This document shows, in pieces, positions 7,425 through 15,830 of a stretch of DNA of 19,215 bases. The position numbers and the translations under genes were made by a program. Origin of the DNA: an uncultured Bacilli bacterium (lineage in GTDB: Bacteria > Bacillota_I > Bacilli_A > RF39 > UBA660). Positions within the stretch are counted from its first letter, which is position 1; every line of letters begins with the position of its first letter. Where the stretch lies: assembly GCA_934141615.1 (NCBI GenBank), contig CAKPCM010000016.1, positions 1-19,215 on the forward strand, in the 5' to 3' direction. The notes under the pieces are model-generated. The model was not told the DNA's origin. It made no database searches and saw only the letters and a list, made by a program, of their open reading frames with translations.

Positions 7425-8690
7425 ATGATTAAAAAACTATTTAAAAACTATCAAAAAATATTTATGGTATTTTTGTATTTACAACCATTTTTAGACTTAT
7501 CCGCGGGCGTTATGCTCCATTTTAATATTAACTTAACAATTAGTTCAGTAATAAGAATCTTATTTATGGTAGTAAGTTTTATATACTTAATTTTTTATAT
7601 AAAAAATAAAAAACTTAATATATACTTAGGATGTCTAATACTTTATTTTATAATGTTTATAACAACGGTTTTAATAACAAAAGGTTATCCTGCCCTATTT
7701 TATGAGGTTAAAAACCTAATTACAACTTACTATTTTGTAGTTATTATGCTTACACTCATATGTCTTTATAAAAAGGAGCGTTTTAACACTAAAAACTTAC
7801 TTATAATATACATAATATATTTAATATGTCTATTTATTCCAAATGTATTTAACATTGGTTTTAATAGCTACTACGAAAGTAAGACAGGTTCCGTTGGATG
7901 GTTTTTATCCGCTAATTCGGTAGGTAGTATTTTATCTGTTATACTTCCTATACTACTTATTGATATTAAGAAAATAAACATAAAAATAATAATACTAGGA
8001 TTAATAAACTTATATGTAATATTTAGTATAGGAACAAAGGTTCCACCACTTGCGTTTATATTGGTAATTGGCATAAACGTACTTTACTATGTTATTACGT
8101 TAATAAGAAAAAAGGAATATAAAAAATTATCCTTTATCTTATTACCAGTTGCAATAGTTTTTATAGCATCATTCTTCGTATTTCCAAAGACTCACTTTTA
8201 TAAGAACTTGGTTATTCATATTAATTATTTAGAAAAAAAAGATAAAGGAAAAATAACTACTTGGCACATAATAGATCATTTTATATTCTCAGAAAGACTT
8301 TCATTTGAGGAAAAAACAAGAAAAGCATACAATAAATCTAATATCCTTGAAAAGGCATTTGGAATTGGTTATATAGAAAACTACGGAACTGATAAAGTTA
8401 GACTTAAAACGGTTGAAATGGACTATTTTGATGTATTTTATAGACATGGTATATTTGGCTTTATAATCTTCTTTTATCCATTAGTATACGTTTTAAAAGG
8501 CATACTGAGTAACAAATATAAGTTAAATAAAAAAACACTTAATATTGGCATATCAATTTTGCTTATATTTATTCTTGCACTATTTCAAGGACATATATTT
8601 GTAAATCCCGCAAACAGCATTTATGTAGCATTAATATTAGCATTAACCTATAATAAAAGTATGGTATTTAAAAATGAAAAACAAGCCTAA
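7425..8690 (+). CDS. O-antigen ligase/polymerase-like membrane protein
   Basis: A polytopic membrane protein of 421 residues with about ten to twelve hydrophobic segments and one large outer loop (about 255-330) near the C-terminus, as in Wzy polymerases and WaaL ligases. The loop ends EMDYFDVFYRHGIFGF, matching the acidic-then-RxGxxG pattern of that superfamily, and the N-terminal YLQPFLDL is also typical. Such proteins join or polymerise lipid-linked glycans on the outer face of the membrane. AAGGAG lies 9 bases before the ATG. It is a single gene between divergent and convergent neighbours and not part of a visible glycosyltransferase cluster, so its substrate cannot be read from context. 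It could act on the wall polymer handled by the nearby LCP or LTA-synthase-like proteins, which is inference. Confidence 0.8.
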   Translation: MIKKLFKNYQKIFMVFLYLQPFLDLSAGVMLHFNINLTISSVIRILFMVVSFIYLIFYIKNKKLNIYLGCLILYFIMFITTVLITKGYPALFYEVKNLITTYYFVVIMLTLICLYKKERFNTKNLLIIYIIYLICLFIPNVFNIGFNSYYESKTGSVGWFLSANSVGSILSVILPILLIDIKKINIKIIILGLINLYVIFSIGTKVPPLAFILVIGINVLYYVITLIRKKEYKKLSFILLPVAIVFIASFFVFPKTHFYKNLVIHINYLEKKDKGKITTWHIIDHFIFSERLSFEEKTRKAYNKSNILEKAFGIGYIENYGTDKVRLKTVEMDYFDVFYRHGIFGFIIFFYPLVYVLKGILSNKYKLNKKTLNIGISILLIFILALFQGHIFVNPANSIYVALILALTYNKSMVFKNEKQA

Positions 8691-8706
8691 ATTAAAGCTT
8701 GTTTTT
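8677..8706. terminator. Bidirectional intrinsic terminator
   Basis: Perfect 10-base arms (8677-8686, AAAAACAAGC; 8697-8706, GCTTGTTTTT) around a 10-base loop. Either strand reads a GC-containing stem followed by a T run, and the hairpin lies between two convergent genes, so it can end both. The stop codon of the plus-strand gene is in the loop. Confidence 0.85.
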
Positions 8707-8709
8707 TGA

Positions 8710-9381
8710 TTAATCCATTTCTACTATATATAAATTATTATCATCTTTAACAATGATCATTTTAGCTTCTTTTTCGTAACCTAAGTCTTCTTTATAATCC
8801 CAAGAAATAGTTACTTTATAAGCATCTACTGTTGTTCCGCTTACGGTTGTAGTAGCAGTTTTCTTATAACTTCTACTTTTAGCCTTTGTAGTTGTTGTTT
8901 TGGTATCTTTAATAACAAACGTGGTATTTTCTACCTTAACATCACCTATCGCACTTACTTCAGGAAGCTTTTGGGTTCTTTTGTCTGATTTAACTTCCAC
9001 GTACTTATAAAACGTACTTCTTGCTTGATCAATAAAGTTATCTCTCATATCTTCCTTAATAAACTGTGTTCCACCAATATCGTTTTTAGATAACTTATTA
9101 CTTAGAGTATAAAAGTCAATTATAAATAGTTTTGATATTTCTTTAGCATAATCTTCATAATTTACGTCTTTAGATGATAAAACCTTATCTAACTTTTCAA
9201 ATTCTTCTTTATAAAGCGCAGTTTCATTTTCATCTAAAGTATATCCATACTTAGATATTGTTTTAATTACTTTTACTTCATTTTCATCAGTTTTAAAGAA
9301 AAACATATAAACTAGCATTCCTATAATTAAAAGTAATACTAATATTATAAGGGTAATTAATATCTTTTTACTTTTTTTCAT
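8710..9381 (-). CDS. Membrane-anchored extracellular protein, function unknown
   Basis: I do not recognise the family. The 223-residue protein has a short basic N-terminus, one transmembrane helix (about 7-29) and a soluble part that should face outward. This has a charged helical half (about 40-130), a Thr/Lys-rich stretch (159-184, with runs of four and three Thr) and a short beta-rich end (185-223, YKVTISWDYKEDLGYEKEAK). Its start overlaps the end of the LTA-synthase-like gene by 14 bases, so the two are translated from one message and probably act together. A role as an accessory protein for that enzyme is inference from the overlap alone. Confidence 0.75.
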   Translation of the reverse strand: MKKSKKILITLIILVLLLIIGMLVYMFFFKTDENEVKVIKTISKYGYTLDENETALYKEEFEKLDKVLSSKDVNYEDYAKEISKLFIIDFYTLSNKLSKNDIGGTQFIKEDMRDNFIDQARSTFYKYVEVKSDKRTQKLPEVSAIGDVKVENTTFVIKDTKTTTTKAKSRSYKKTATTTVSGTTVDAYKVTISWDYKEDLGYEKEAKMIIVKDDNNLYIVEMD

Positions 9382-11446
9382 TATTACCTCCTGCTTCTAA
9401 ATCATAAACAATAATCGAATCAGAAACTTCTAATAATTTATTAGCATACTCTTTATTCTTTTCTATCTCATCATCGTTTACAACACTATCTTTTAATAGT
9501 AGGTATTCTTCCTTTTGTGCATTATAATACATTTTATCAGTTACCCAGTTACCATTAGGAAATACGACAATATTATTATCCGTATTAAATATGTCGTGAC
9601 CTAGAGCATACTTATAATTAAAGTTAAACATATTAGCAAGGGTTGGCATTGCATCATACATTCCCATTACCTTATCTATCTTTTTATTTAGTAGTTTATT
9701 ACCACTACTATTTTTCGTCCAAATAATAAATGGTACCTTTCTATTTAACTCATAGTTATAATAATCTACATCAACGTAATTTTCATTAGAACTATCATAG
9801 TATTCATTTTCACCTGACGCTTTACTAGCCTCAAAATCATAGTTATAGAAATGTTTATATTGTTTTTTAGATATTTTAGCATCATGGTCTCCATATATAA
9901 CGACAACCGTATTTTCTAATAAGCCTTCACTATCTAATTCATTTATAAACTCTCCAATTGCAGAGTCTGCATAGTGAACTGATTTATAATATCTACCAAG
10001 TTCTGTTCCTTCTAGGTAAGGTAAACTTTTTTCCACAGTATTTCCATTAGAATCTGTTTCGGTATATTTATAATCAACTGAATAATCACCATATTTATCT
10101 TCATCTTCCCAAGGAGTATGATTTGATAAAGTAATTAAAGTTACAAAGTAATTATTATTTTTTTCATTTATTTTCTTTATTTTGTTTGTTGCTTGTTTAA
10201 AGAATGCTTTATCTGATAATCCCATTCCCATAATATCATCTGAGTTAGAATAATCAAATGAGTCTTTTGCATAAAACTTATCATATCCGAGTGTTTGATG
10301 CATAACGTTTCTATTCCAGAAGGATGCGTTATTAGCATGCATACTAGCAGTATAATAACCTTTATTTTTAAATATGTTAGGCATTGCTTCATAAGTTCTT
10401 TTCCAGTAGTTAACAAATACCGTACCCGTTGATGCTGGAAGAAGTGAAGTATTAAAGGTAAATTCTGTATCACTTGACGTTCCAACACTTACTTGTGGAT
10501 AGTAATTTGAGAAGAATAATCCCTCACTTGCTAATTTGTTTAAGTTAGGTGTTAACTCCTGATTATTAAATGATAACGTCATATTTTGAGTCATCATACT
10601 TTCAGAGTGAATAACAATTACGTTTTTACCTTCAAATATGTTTGTGTATTCATTTGTTTTATCATTTACGGTATCAGTTTTTTTCTTTTCATCATAAAAT
10701 TCCCTAACCGTTTTAGATGCACTATCATAACCAAACATACTAGTAAATTTAGACTGAGTACTTTTAATCGCATCATTTAATTGATATACATAGATACCAA
10801 ATCTTTGAACTAAGTACTCCCTATTCCATTGTTTTTTTAGCCTACTATAATCAGATCCACTCATCATTGTAATGGTAAAAAATGCCATTACTGCACCCAA
10901 AATTACGGTGTTTAAAAATCTTTTTTTAGGTCTTTCAAGTATTTCTACTTTAGGATAATATTTTTTCTTTTTTAAGATAATGTGAACGACTGGAAGCACT
11001 ATTACAGGAAATATTAATATAACATCTTTAAGATGAATTAATCCCGTTACAATATCTCCATTCATATCTCCTAAAAATGATGCTGTTGATAAAAGTGAAA
11101 ATGATGCGAACGAAACATAATTCTCATAATATACAGCATTTATAATACAAGCTGCCGTCATAACTATCGTAAGTGGCATTAATACCCTTATTTGTTTCTT
11201 TGGTTTTAAAAGATATGCAAATGAACCAGTAATTAGTATAAATGCTAAATCTGATATGATACCTTTAAAACTAAATAAGTTACCCATTGTAACTATTCTA
11301 AGTAACCAAGAGTTAATAAGGTTTATTAAAACAAAGGTTATAAATAAAACATTAGTTTTTATGTATCTTATTAAACTTATTTCCTTTGTCCTTATCTTTA
11401 TTTTTAAATATGTCTGTTTTAAAAAGTTTTGTATTTTATCTTTCAT
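9368..11446 (-). CDS. Lipoteichoic acid synthase family protein
   Basis: LtaS-type enzymes build polyglycerol-phosphate from phosphatidylglycerol outside the membrane; relatives add single glycerol-phosphate units. This 692-residue protein has about five transmembrane helices within 33-196 and an extracellular sulfatase-type domain (about 270-640). Matches to LtaS ligands are E282 (VIHSESMM), H443 (LSNHTPWE) and D520-H521 (YGDHD). The nucleophile motif reads GTSSDTEF (322-329) where LtaS has KTSDSEF, so the usual catalytic Thr is Ser324 here. TTAGGAGG lies 5 bases before the ATG. It is first in an operon with the overlapping membrane-anchored gene. The family is clear; primary polymerase versus other phosphoglycerol transferase is open. 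Confidence 0.92.
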   Translation of the reverse strand: MKDKIQNFLKQTYLKIKIRTKEISLIRYIKTNVLFITFVLINLINSWLLRIVTMGNLFSFKGIISDLAFILITGSFAYLLKPKKQIRVLMPLTIVMTAACIINAVYYENYVSFASFSLLSTASFLGDMNGDIVTGLIHLKDVILIFPVIVLPVVHIILKKKKYYPKVEILERPKKRFLNTVILGAVMAFFTITMMSGSDYSRLKKQWNREYLVQRFGIYVYQLNDAIKSTQSKFTSMFGYDSASKTVREFYDEKKKTDTVNDKTNEYTNIFEGKNVIVIHSESMMTQNMTLSFNNQELTPNLNKLASEGLFFSNYYPQVSVGTSSDTEFTFNTSLLPASTGTVFVNYWKRTYEAMPNIFKNKGYYTASMHANNASFWNRNVMHQTLGYDKFYAKDSFDYSNSDDIMGMGLSDKAFFKQATNKIKKINEKNNNYFVTLITLSNHTPWEDEDKYGDYSVDYKYTETDSNGNTVEKSLPYLEGTELGRYYKSVHYADSAIGEFINELDSEGLLENTVVVIYGDHDAKISKKQYKHFYNYDFEASKASGENEYYDSSNENYVDVDYYNYELNRKVPFIIWTKNSSGNKLLNKKIDKVMGMYDAMPTLANMFNFNYKYALGHDIFNTDNNIVVFPNGNWVTDKMYYNAQKEEYLLLKDSVVNDDEIEKNKEYANKLLEVSDSIIVYDLEAGGNNEKK

Positions 11447-11478
11447 ATTAACCTCCTAAACATATTTTTAACAATACA

Positions 11479-11487
11479 ATTATAACA
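11479..11487 (-). promoter_or_regulatory. Extended -10 promoter of the LTA-synthase-like operon
   Basis: Minus strand TGTTATAAT (11487-11479), about 32 bases before the start codon. It directly follows the terminator of the upstream YihY-family gene, so the operon is insulated from it. Confidence 0.7.
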
Positions 11488-11488
11488 C

Positions 11489-11516
11489 AAAAAAAAGTCT
11501 TTTAATCAAGACTTTT
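11489..11516 (-). terminator. Intrinsic terminator of the YihY-family operon
   Basis: On the minus strand AAAAGTCTT and AAGACTTTT form a 9-base stem with a 6-base loop followed by TTTT. The YihY-family stop codon lies within the hairpin. Confidence 0.85.
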
Positions 11517-12350
11517 CATTTTAGAAGTTTTTTCTAATTCTTCATTTAATTTATAGTTATTTATTGTCATACCTAAAACGAATATATAACTCATCCAGTA
11601 TATCCAAATCATTAATATTATTAAGTTGGATAAGTTACCATAAAACTTTGAGTAATTTGCTAAATGAGTAACATAAAATGAGTAAATAAACGTTGTAACA
11701 CCCCATATTATGGTAGTAAATAAAGCCCCTTTATTAACACTTTTACTTGGAATTGTAACATTAGGTGCTATTGTATATATTACTTTTATTGCTATAAATA
11801 TCATGAAAAATACAAACGGCCATTTAATAATGTCATAGAAAATTGATGTATAAGGAGATATCGTACCATTTACCTCTGCTATATAATCAACAATTCTACT
11901 TCCAATAGATAAAATACCAATAATTGATAAAACTAAAAATATTAGTATGATAAGCATTATTATGGCTTTTATTCTGGTTCTAACAAAATTTCTTTGCTTT
12001 CCACCATATATCTGCGTTGATGCAATTATTATTGAATGAGTTGCTTTAGCCGCGATGTAAAACGCAGTTATTATAAATAATACATCTAACGTGCCTACCT
12101 TCTGCTGCTCAAAAACAGAAATAATTAATCCCGAAACCCCAGTTGGTACGTAATGAGTAATAAAGTTTGTTACTGAATCAAAGCTAAGTGATAGCTTAGA
12201 TGCAAACATAACTAATAAACTTATTAATGGGATTATGGATAATATCACAAAGAATGATATTTGACCAGGTAATATTGACATAAGTGGAGTACTCATAAGA
12301 GAAATATTTTCTTTTATAGACCCCTTTATTTTTTCCTTTTGTTTTTTCAT
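11502..12350 (-). CDS. YihY/BrkB family membrane protein
   Basis: This 282-residue polytopic protein has six hydrophobic helices (about 29-51, 88-112, 127-151, 173-194, 208-230, 240-262) and the family's closing pattern YGNLSNLIILMIWIYWMSYI followed by FVLGMTINN. The family was once called ribonuclease BN in error; its real role is not settled, and transport or envelope functions have been proposed. The ATG follows AGGTGA with a short spacer, and the preceding gene's TAG is the first part of that ribosome site, so expression is coupled to the GGDEF-like receptor. It is the last gene of a three-gene operon. Confidence 0.88.
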   Translation of the reverse strand: MKKQKEKIKGSIKENISLMSTPLMSILPGQISFFVILSIIPLISLLVMFASKLSLSFDSVTNFITHYVPTGVSGLIISVFEQQKVGTLDVLFIITAFYIAAKATHSIIIASTQIYGGKQRNFVRTRIKAIIMLIILIFLVLSIIGILSIGSRIVDYIAEVNGTISPYTSIFYDIIKWPFVFFMIFIAIKVIYTIAPNVTIPSKSVNKGALFTTIIWGVTTFIYSFYVTHLANYSKFYGNLSNLIILMIWIYWMSYIFVLGMTINNYKLNEELEKTSKMKSLD

Positions 12351-12357
12351 ATGTCAC

Positions 12358-14421
12358 CTATTTATTCTTACCAGACATCTCTTTATTAGCTCTTATTTCT
12401 AGAACTGCCTCATTTATAGCATCATCGATTGTCTTTATATCATCTTCAATCATACTATATCCTAAAGTAGCTCCATAACCATATGGTAATTCTTTAAGCT
12501 CCTTGTATAACTTTCTCATGTAAGATACAACCTTATTCTTCTCATAACCAACCATATAAATTAAGTATTCGTTACCATCGGTTCTTATTATATCACTTTG
12601 TTCTAGTTGGTTTCTAATTAGAATATTGGCAGCAAGTTTAATTAACTTATCCCCTTCTTCATGACCATATACATCATTTACATGACGTAAGTTATTTAAG
12701 TTAACAACTATTATAGATTGAGGATAAATTGCATTGTTACCCCAACGTTTAAAGTTCTTATTTAAATAGTTACGATTCTTAAGTGAAGTAAGTGGATCAA
12801 TGTATCTAATTGTTTCTTCACGTTTATTTTTCTTCTTTATTTTTATTTTATTTCTTAATAATAGATATAATACGAATAATACAAGTACCGCTATAATAAC
12901 ATATACGAAACCATAACTTACTTCCTTAGAATCCTTAGAGTATTCCTTCCATGCTACGTTATACATTTGTTTATAATTAATCGTTTCCATGTAAGAGGTA
13001 AATAATGATTTAAACGTTCCGTTTTCTGAAGTATCACTTATCATATATCCATATTCTAAGTTTTCTTTATCATTATATATAACTCGGTAATCAGATAACT
13101 TACTATCTTTATACATTTCATATACGCTTTGGTCTAAAACAACAATGCTATCTTTTTTAATCTTACTTATTAAAGTACTTACTTTATCATATGCTACTAT
13201 TTTAGCTTTTCCGTTTTTCTCTAAGTACTTTGCAAGCGTTGAGTTAGTTGTTATAACTTCCTTATCTTTTAAAGATTTAACAGAATTAACAACAAAATCA
13301 GTTTTATTTTTGTGTACTAAAACAACATATTGTTCATCATATGGTGAAATAGTTGTTACATACTTACCACTTAATCCTGAGTAATTATAATAGTTAGGTG
13401 CTATATCAACCTTTCCACTATTTAAATCATTTTTTAAATCCTTAACTGAATGATATTTCTTAAGGGTAAATGAGGCTCCAGTAATATCACTAAATGAATT
13501 AATGTATGTACTATCTAATCCGATTAATTTGTTATTAATAGTATTTGTGTAAGGTTCATTTTCCAAGTATCCAAATACATATCTCTTACTTAGGAAGTCT
13601 GCCTTTGATTTTTCTGAAATATCATTTTTTTCTAATAATAAATCCATCAATGATTCATTATATTTTTTTTCTAATTTGTTTGCCTTATAATCTAAGTATT
13701 TTTTTCTAACGATGCTAGCTAAATGCTTATTAGTATCTTTAGATGTTTTTAAAACGTAGGCTTCTTTCATTTCAGTAATGTTATATACAATGTGATATTT
13801 ATTTTCTAAAATGAATGATTCAAACCTTGTTTTAGGCGCTGCTATATAGTTAACATCACCATTTTTTAAAGCGTTTTGTAATTCTAAAACATTTTGATAA
13901 GGTTGGTATGTAACACCATTATCAGATGAAATGTAATAACTTACGTTCGCTAAATCATCAGATAACACACCAATTTTTTTGTTTCTTATTTCATAAGGTG
14001 CCGTTATTTTCTCACTATCTTTTGAAATTAATACATAGTAGTCCTTATAAAAGACCATATCACTATCTTTTACTGTTTTATAATCATCTTGTTTAACTAC
14101 TTCGAAATATAAATCATTTTCTTCAGTATCACCTGATGCATCATAAGATATTAAGTTTAATGATAATCCTGTTTGGTCTTCAAACTTAGATGCGAAGTCA
14201 AAAAATACTCCCTCACCATCACTACTAAATATTGGTATGTTATTAGCAACCGAAATATTTATAACTTCTTTCTTATTGTTTTCTATCCATTTTTTCTCCG
14301 TTAAATTAAGCTTAGAATCACTATTTGGTCCCTTACTAGAATTAATTAATAAGACCAAAATTCCTAATAATATAAGAATGAATAATGCAACTATCCACTT
14401 GTTATTTTTCTTCTTTTTCAT
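12358..14421 (-). CDS. Double solute-binding receptor with degenerate GGDEF domain
   Basis: A membrane receptor of 687 residues. In order: N-terminal transmembrane helix (about 10-27), two extracellular solute-binding-type domains in tandem (about 47-262 and 277-492, each with IGVLSDDL- or KDKEVITTN-like segments), a second transmembrane helix (about 502-524) and a cytoplasmic GGDEF-type domain (537-679, with IDPLTSLKNRNYL at its start). GGDEF domains make cyclic di-GMP, but here the signature is DGNEY (615-619) and the first metal-binding Asp is Asn574 (VVNLNNLRHVND), so two metal ligands are lost and catalysis is unlikely. It may bind GTP or a dinucleotide, or just signal by dimerising. The ATG at 14421 is chosen because GAGGTGG lies 5 bases before it; the in-frame GTG at 14430 falls inside that site. 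Confidence 0.88.
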   Translation of the reverse strand: MKKKKNNKWIVALFILILLGILVLLINSSKGPNSDSKLNLTEKKWIENNKKEVINISVANNIPIFSSDGEGVFFDFASKFEDQTGLSLNLISYDASGDTEENDLYFEVVKQDDYKTVKDSDMVFYKDYYVLISKDSEKITAPYEIRNKKIGVLSDDLANVSYYISSDNGVTYQPYQNVLELQNALKNGDVNYIAAPKTRFESFILENKYHIVYNITEMKEAYVLKTSKDTNKHLASIVRKKYLDYKANKLEKKYNESLMDLLLEKNDISEKSKADFLSKRYVFGYLENEPYTNTINNKLIGLDSTYINSFSDITGASFTLKKYHSVKDLKNDLNSGKVDIAPNYYNYSGLSGKYVTTISPYDEQYVVLVHKNKTDFVVNSVKSLKDKEVITTNSTLAKYLEKNGKAKIVAYDKVSTLISKIKKDSIVVLDQSVYEMYKDSKLSDYRVIYNDKENLEYGYMISDTSENGTFKSLFTSYMETINYKQMYNVAWKEYSKDSKEVSYGFVYVIIAVLVLFVLYLLLRNKIKIKKKNKREETIRYIDPLTSLKNRNYLNKNFKRWGNNAIYPQSIIVVNLNNLRHVNDVYGHEEGDKLIKLAANILIRNQLEQSDIIRTDGNEYLIYMVGYEKNKVVSYMRKLYKELKELPYGYGATLGYSMIEDDIKTIDDAINEAVLEIRANKEMSGKNK

Positions 14422-14433
14422 TTCTACCACCTC

Positions 14434-14904
14434 TTATAAAACGTCAAACGTAATTTCAGTTTTACTCTTGTGTTTGTATCCAGTAACTGGATATTTCATA
14501 GTATCACCTTGCATTTGCTTTGAATAAAACTCTAAGTCATAATAAGTTTTTGTATCATCGCTTAAGTAATTTAAAATTTCACTAAATTTAGCTTTCATAT
14601 CATCCGTTGATACACCTTCCTTAAACGTAACAAAAAACTTAATTAATCTTCCCTTTATTACTACTTCTGATTCCTCAACCCCATCAATTGAAGATACCTT
14701 ATCTTGCACATCTTTCTTTTCAGAAACAGTAAATTCGTGATCCTTTATATCTCTTATTCTAACTCCATAAACTGATTTTTCTGAACTTGAATAAAATAAT
14801 GATTTGTATAGTACAAGTAAAATAATTATAACTAATAAAACTAAAAGTCCTATTTTAACCTGCTTTTTATTATTCCTTACAAATCTTTTTATTTTTGGTA
14901 GCAT
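14434..14904 (-). CDS. Small membrane-anchored protein, function unknown
   Basis: I do not recognise the family. The 156-residue protein has a basic N-terminus, one strong transmembrane helix (about 15-33) and an outer domain with an apparent beta-alpha-beta-beta-alpha-beta order (YGVRI; SEKKDVQDKV; SEVVI; LIKFFVTF; DDMKAKFSEILNYL; YDLEFYS), like a ferredoxin-type fold. The ATG at 14904 is chosen because AGGTG lies 6 bases before it; an in-frame GTG at 14913 is within the ribosome site. Only about 12 bases separate its stop from the receptor's start, so it is the first gene of the operon with the receptor and YihY protein and may be a partner of the receptor's outer domains. That is inference from position. 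Confidence 0.8.
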   Translation of the reverse strand: MLPKIKRFVRNNKKQVKIGLLVLLVIIILLVLYKSLFYSSSEKSVYGVRIRDIKDHEFTVSEKKDVQDKVSSIDGVEESEVVIKGRLIKFFVTFKEGVSTDDMKAKFSEILNYLSDDTKTYYDLEFYSKQMQGDTMKYPVTGYKHKSKTEITFDVL

Positions 14905-14929
14905 TATCCTCACCTCTCATACGATAATT

Positions 14930-14958
14930 ATTATACTATAAATTATGCATTATTTCCA
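14930..14958 (-). promoter_or_regulatory. Promoter of the receptor/YihY operon
   Basis: Minus strand TGGAAA (14958-14953), 17 bases, TATAAT (14935-14930), about 25 bases before the first start codon of the operon. Confidence 0.65.
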
Positions 14959-14971
14959 CTTTAATTAGAAA

Positions 14972-15040
14972 AATAAAATTATAAAGGCCTAAAAAGCCTT
15001 ATTTTATGGCATAAAAATAAGACATAAATTATAATGTCTT
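14972..15040 (-). terminator. Tandem hairpins ending the nucleoside phosphorylase operon
   Basis: Just past the phosphorylase stop, minus-strand AAGACAT (15040-15034) pairs with ATGTCTT (15025-15019) and is followed by ATTTTTAT. A second small hairpin, AAGGC with GCCTT (15000-14996 and 14988-14984), follows 18 bases later and leads into TATAATTTTATTTTT. Each is weak, but two in a row at an operon end make termination likely. Confidence 0.65.
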
Positions 15041-15043
15041 ATA

Positions 15044-15814
15044 TTATATTTTTCTAGACAACTCTAAAGCAAGCGTCATAACCTCTTTTTTCTTATCTAT
15101 TTTTGTAAGACCACTTAAACTTCGCTCATCCCATACTGCTGCATCTAAATTATCTCCTGCATAATAAAACGTAAAATAATCTATATTTAATTTTTTACAT
15201 ACCGCTGCTATTGCCGTACCTTCCATTTCTACACATATCGCACCCTTTTGTTTATAATAATTAACCTTCTCTTTAGTTTCCCTATATATAGCATCAGTTG
15301 TCCATGTATATCCTTGCGTATAGTCAAAGTAATACTCATTTAATATTTCAATAAATTTATCTTTATACTTTAAATCCATGTCTATAATTTCACTGTCATC
15401 TTCAATATAATGATAACTTGTTCCTTCATCCCTAAATCCTTTAGTTGGAATTATAATAGAACAATCTTCTATTTTAGAATCTAAAACACCACAATTACCA
15501 AAGATTATAAACTTATTAACACCTGACGCATGAAGCTCTTCTATATCTCCTGCTATCCAAGGAGCACTTACACCTGCCATAAAAAACGTTATTTCCTTAC
15601 CTTTATAATTTAATTTATATACTTTTCTTTCCATATTAGCAGTTGATAAAATGCCAACTGGTTCGCAAGGAAATTTACTTATAACATCTTCATATAAATG
15701 ATGAGAAAAAACACCGATAGCTATCTCTGGCAAACTATCTATTCTATTTTTACCATCAATACTTTTTATTTTTTTAGCTTTTATAAAGCCTTCTTCATTA
15801 CTATACTTTATCAT
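15044..15814 (-). CDS. Nucleoside phosphorylase family protein
   Basis: Enzymes of this family split a nucleoside with phosphate into base and ribose-1-phosphate, for salvage. The 256-residue protein shows the family landmarks: an N-terminal IAIGVFSH strand, FIIFGNCGVL (103-112), FRDEGTS (127-133) and ICVEMEGTAIAAVCKKL (193-209), where the Glu-Met-Glu segment (196-198) contacts the ribose, then YYAGDNLD (217-224). AGGAAG lies 9 bases before the ATG. It is the last gene of an operon, 16 bases after the HD-domain gene, and followed by terminators. Uridine versus purine preference cannot be told by eye, and some relatives act on modified nucleosides. Confidence 0.88.
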   Translation of the reverse strand: MIKYSNEEGFIKAKKIKSIDGKNRIDSLPEIAIGVFSHHLYEDVISKFPCEPVGILSTANMERKVYKLNYKGKEITFFMAGVSAPWIAGDIEELHASGVNKFIIFGNCGVLDSKIEDCSIIIPTKGFRDEGTSYHYIEDDSEIIDMDLKYKDKFIEILNEYYFDYTQGYTWTTDAIYRETKEKVNYYKQKGAICVEMEGTAIAAVCKKLNIDYFTFYYAGDNLDAAVWDERSLSGLTKIDKKKEVMTLALELSRKI

Positions 15815-15830
15815 TTTTAATCGCTTCCTT

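Noticed and set aside
7871..8074. Long open frames opposite real genes (for example here, and 10586-10780 and 17262-17492)
   Set aside because: They lie wholly inside well-supported genes, lack ribosome sites and show no family pattern.
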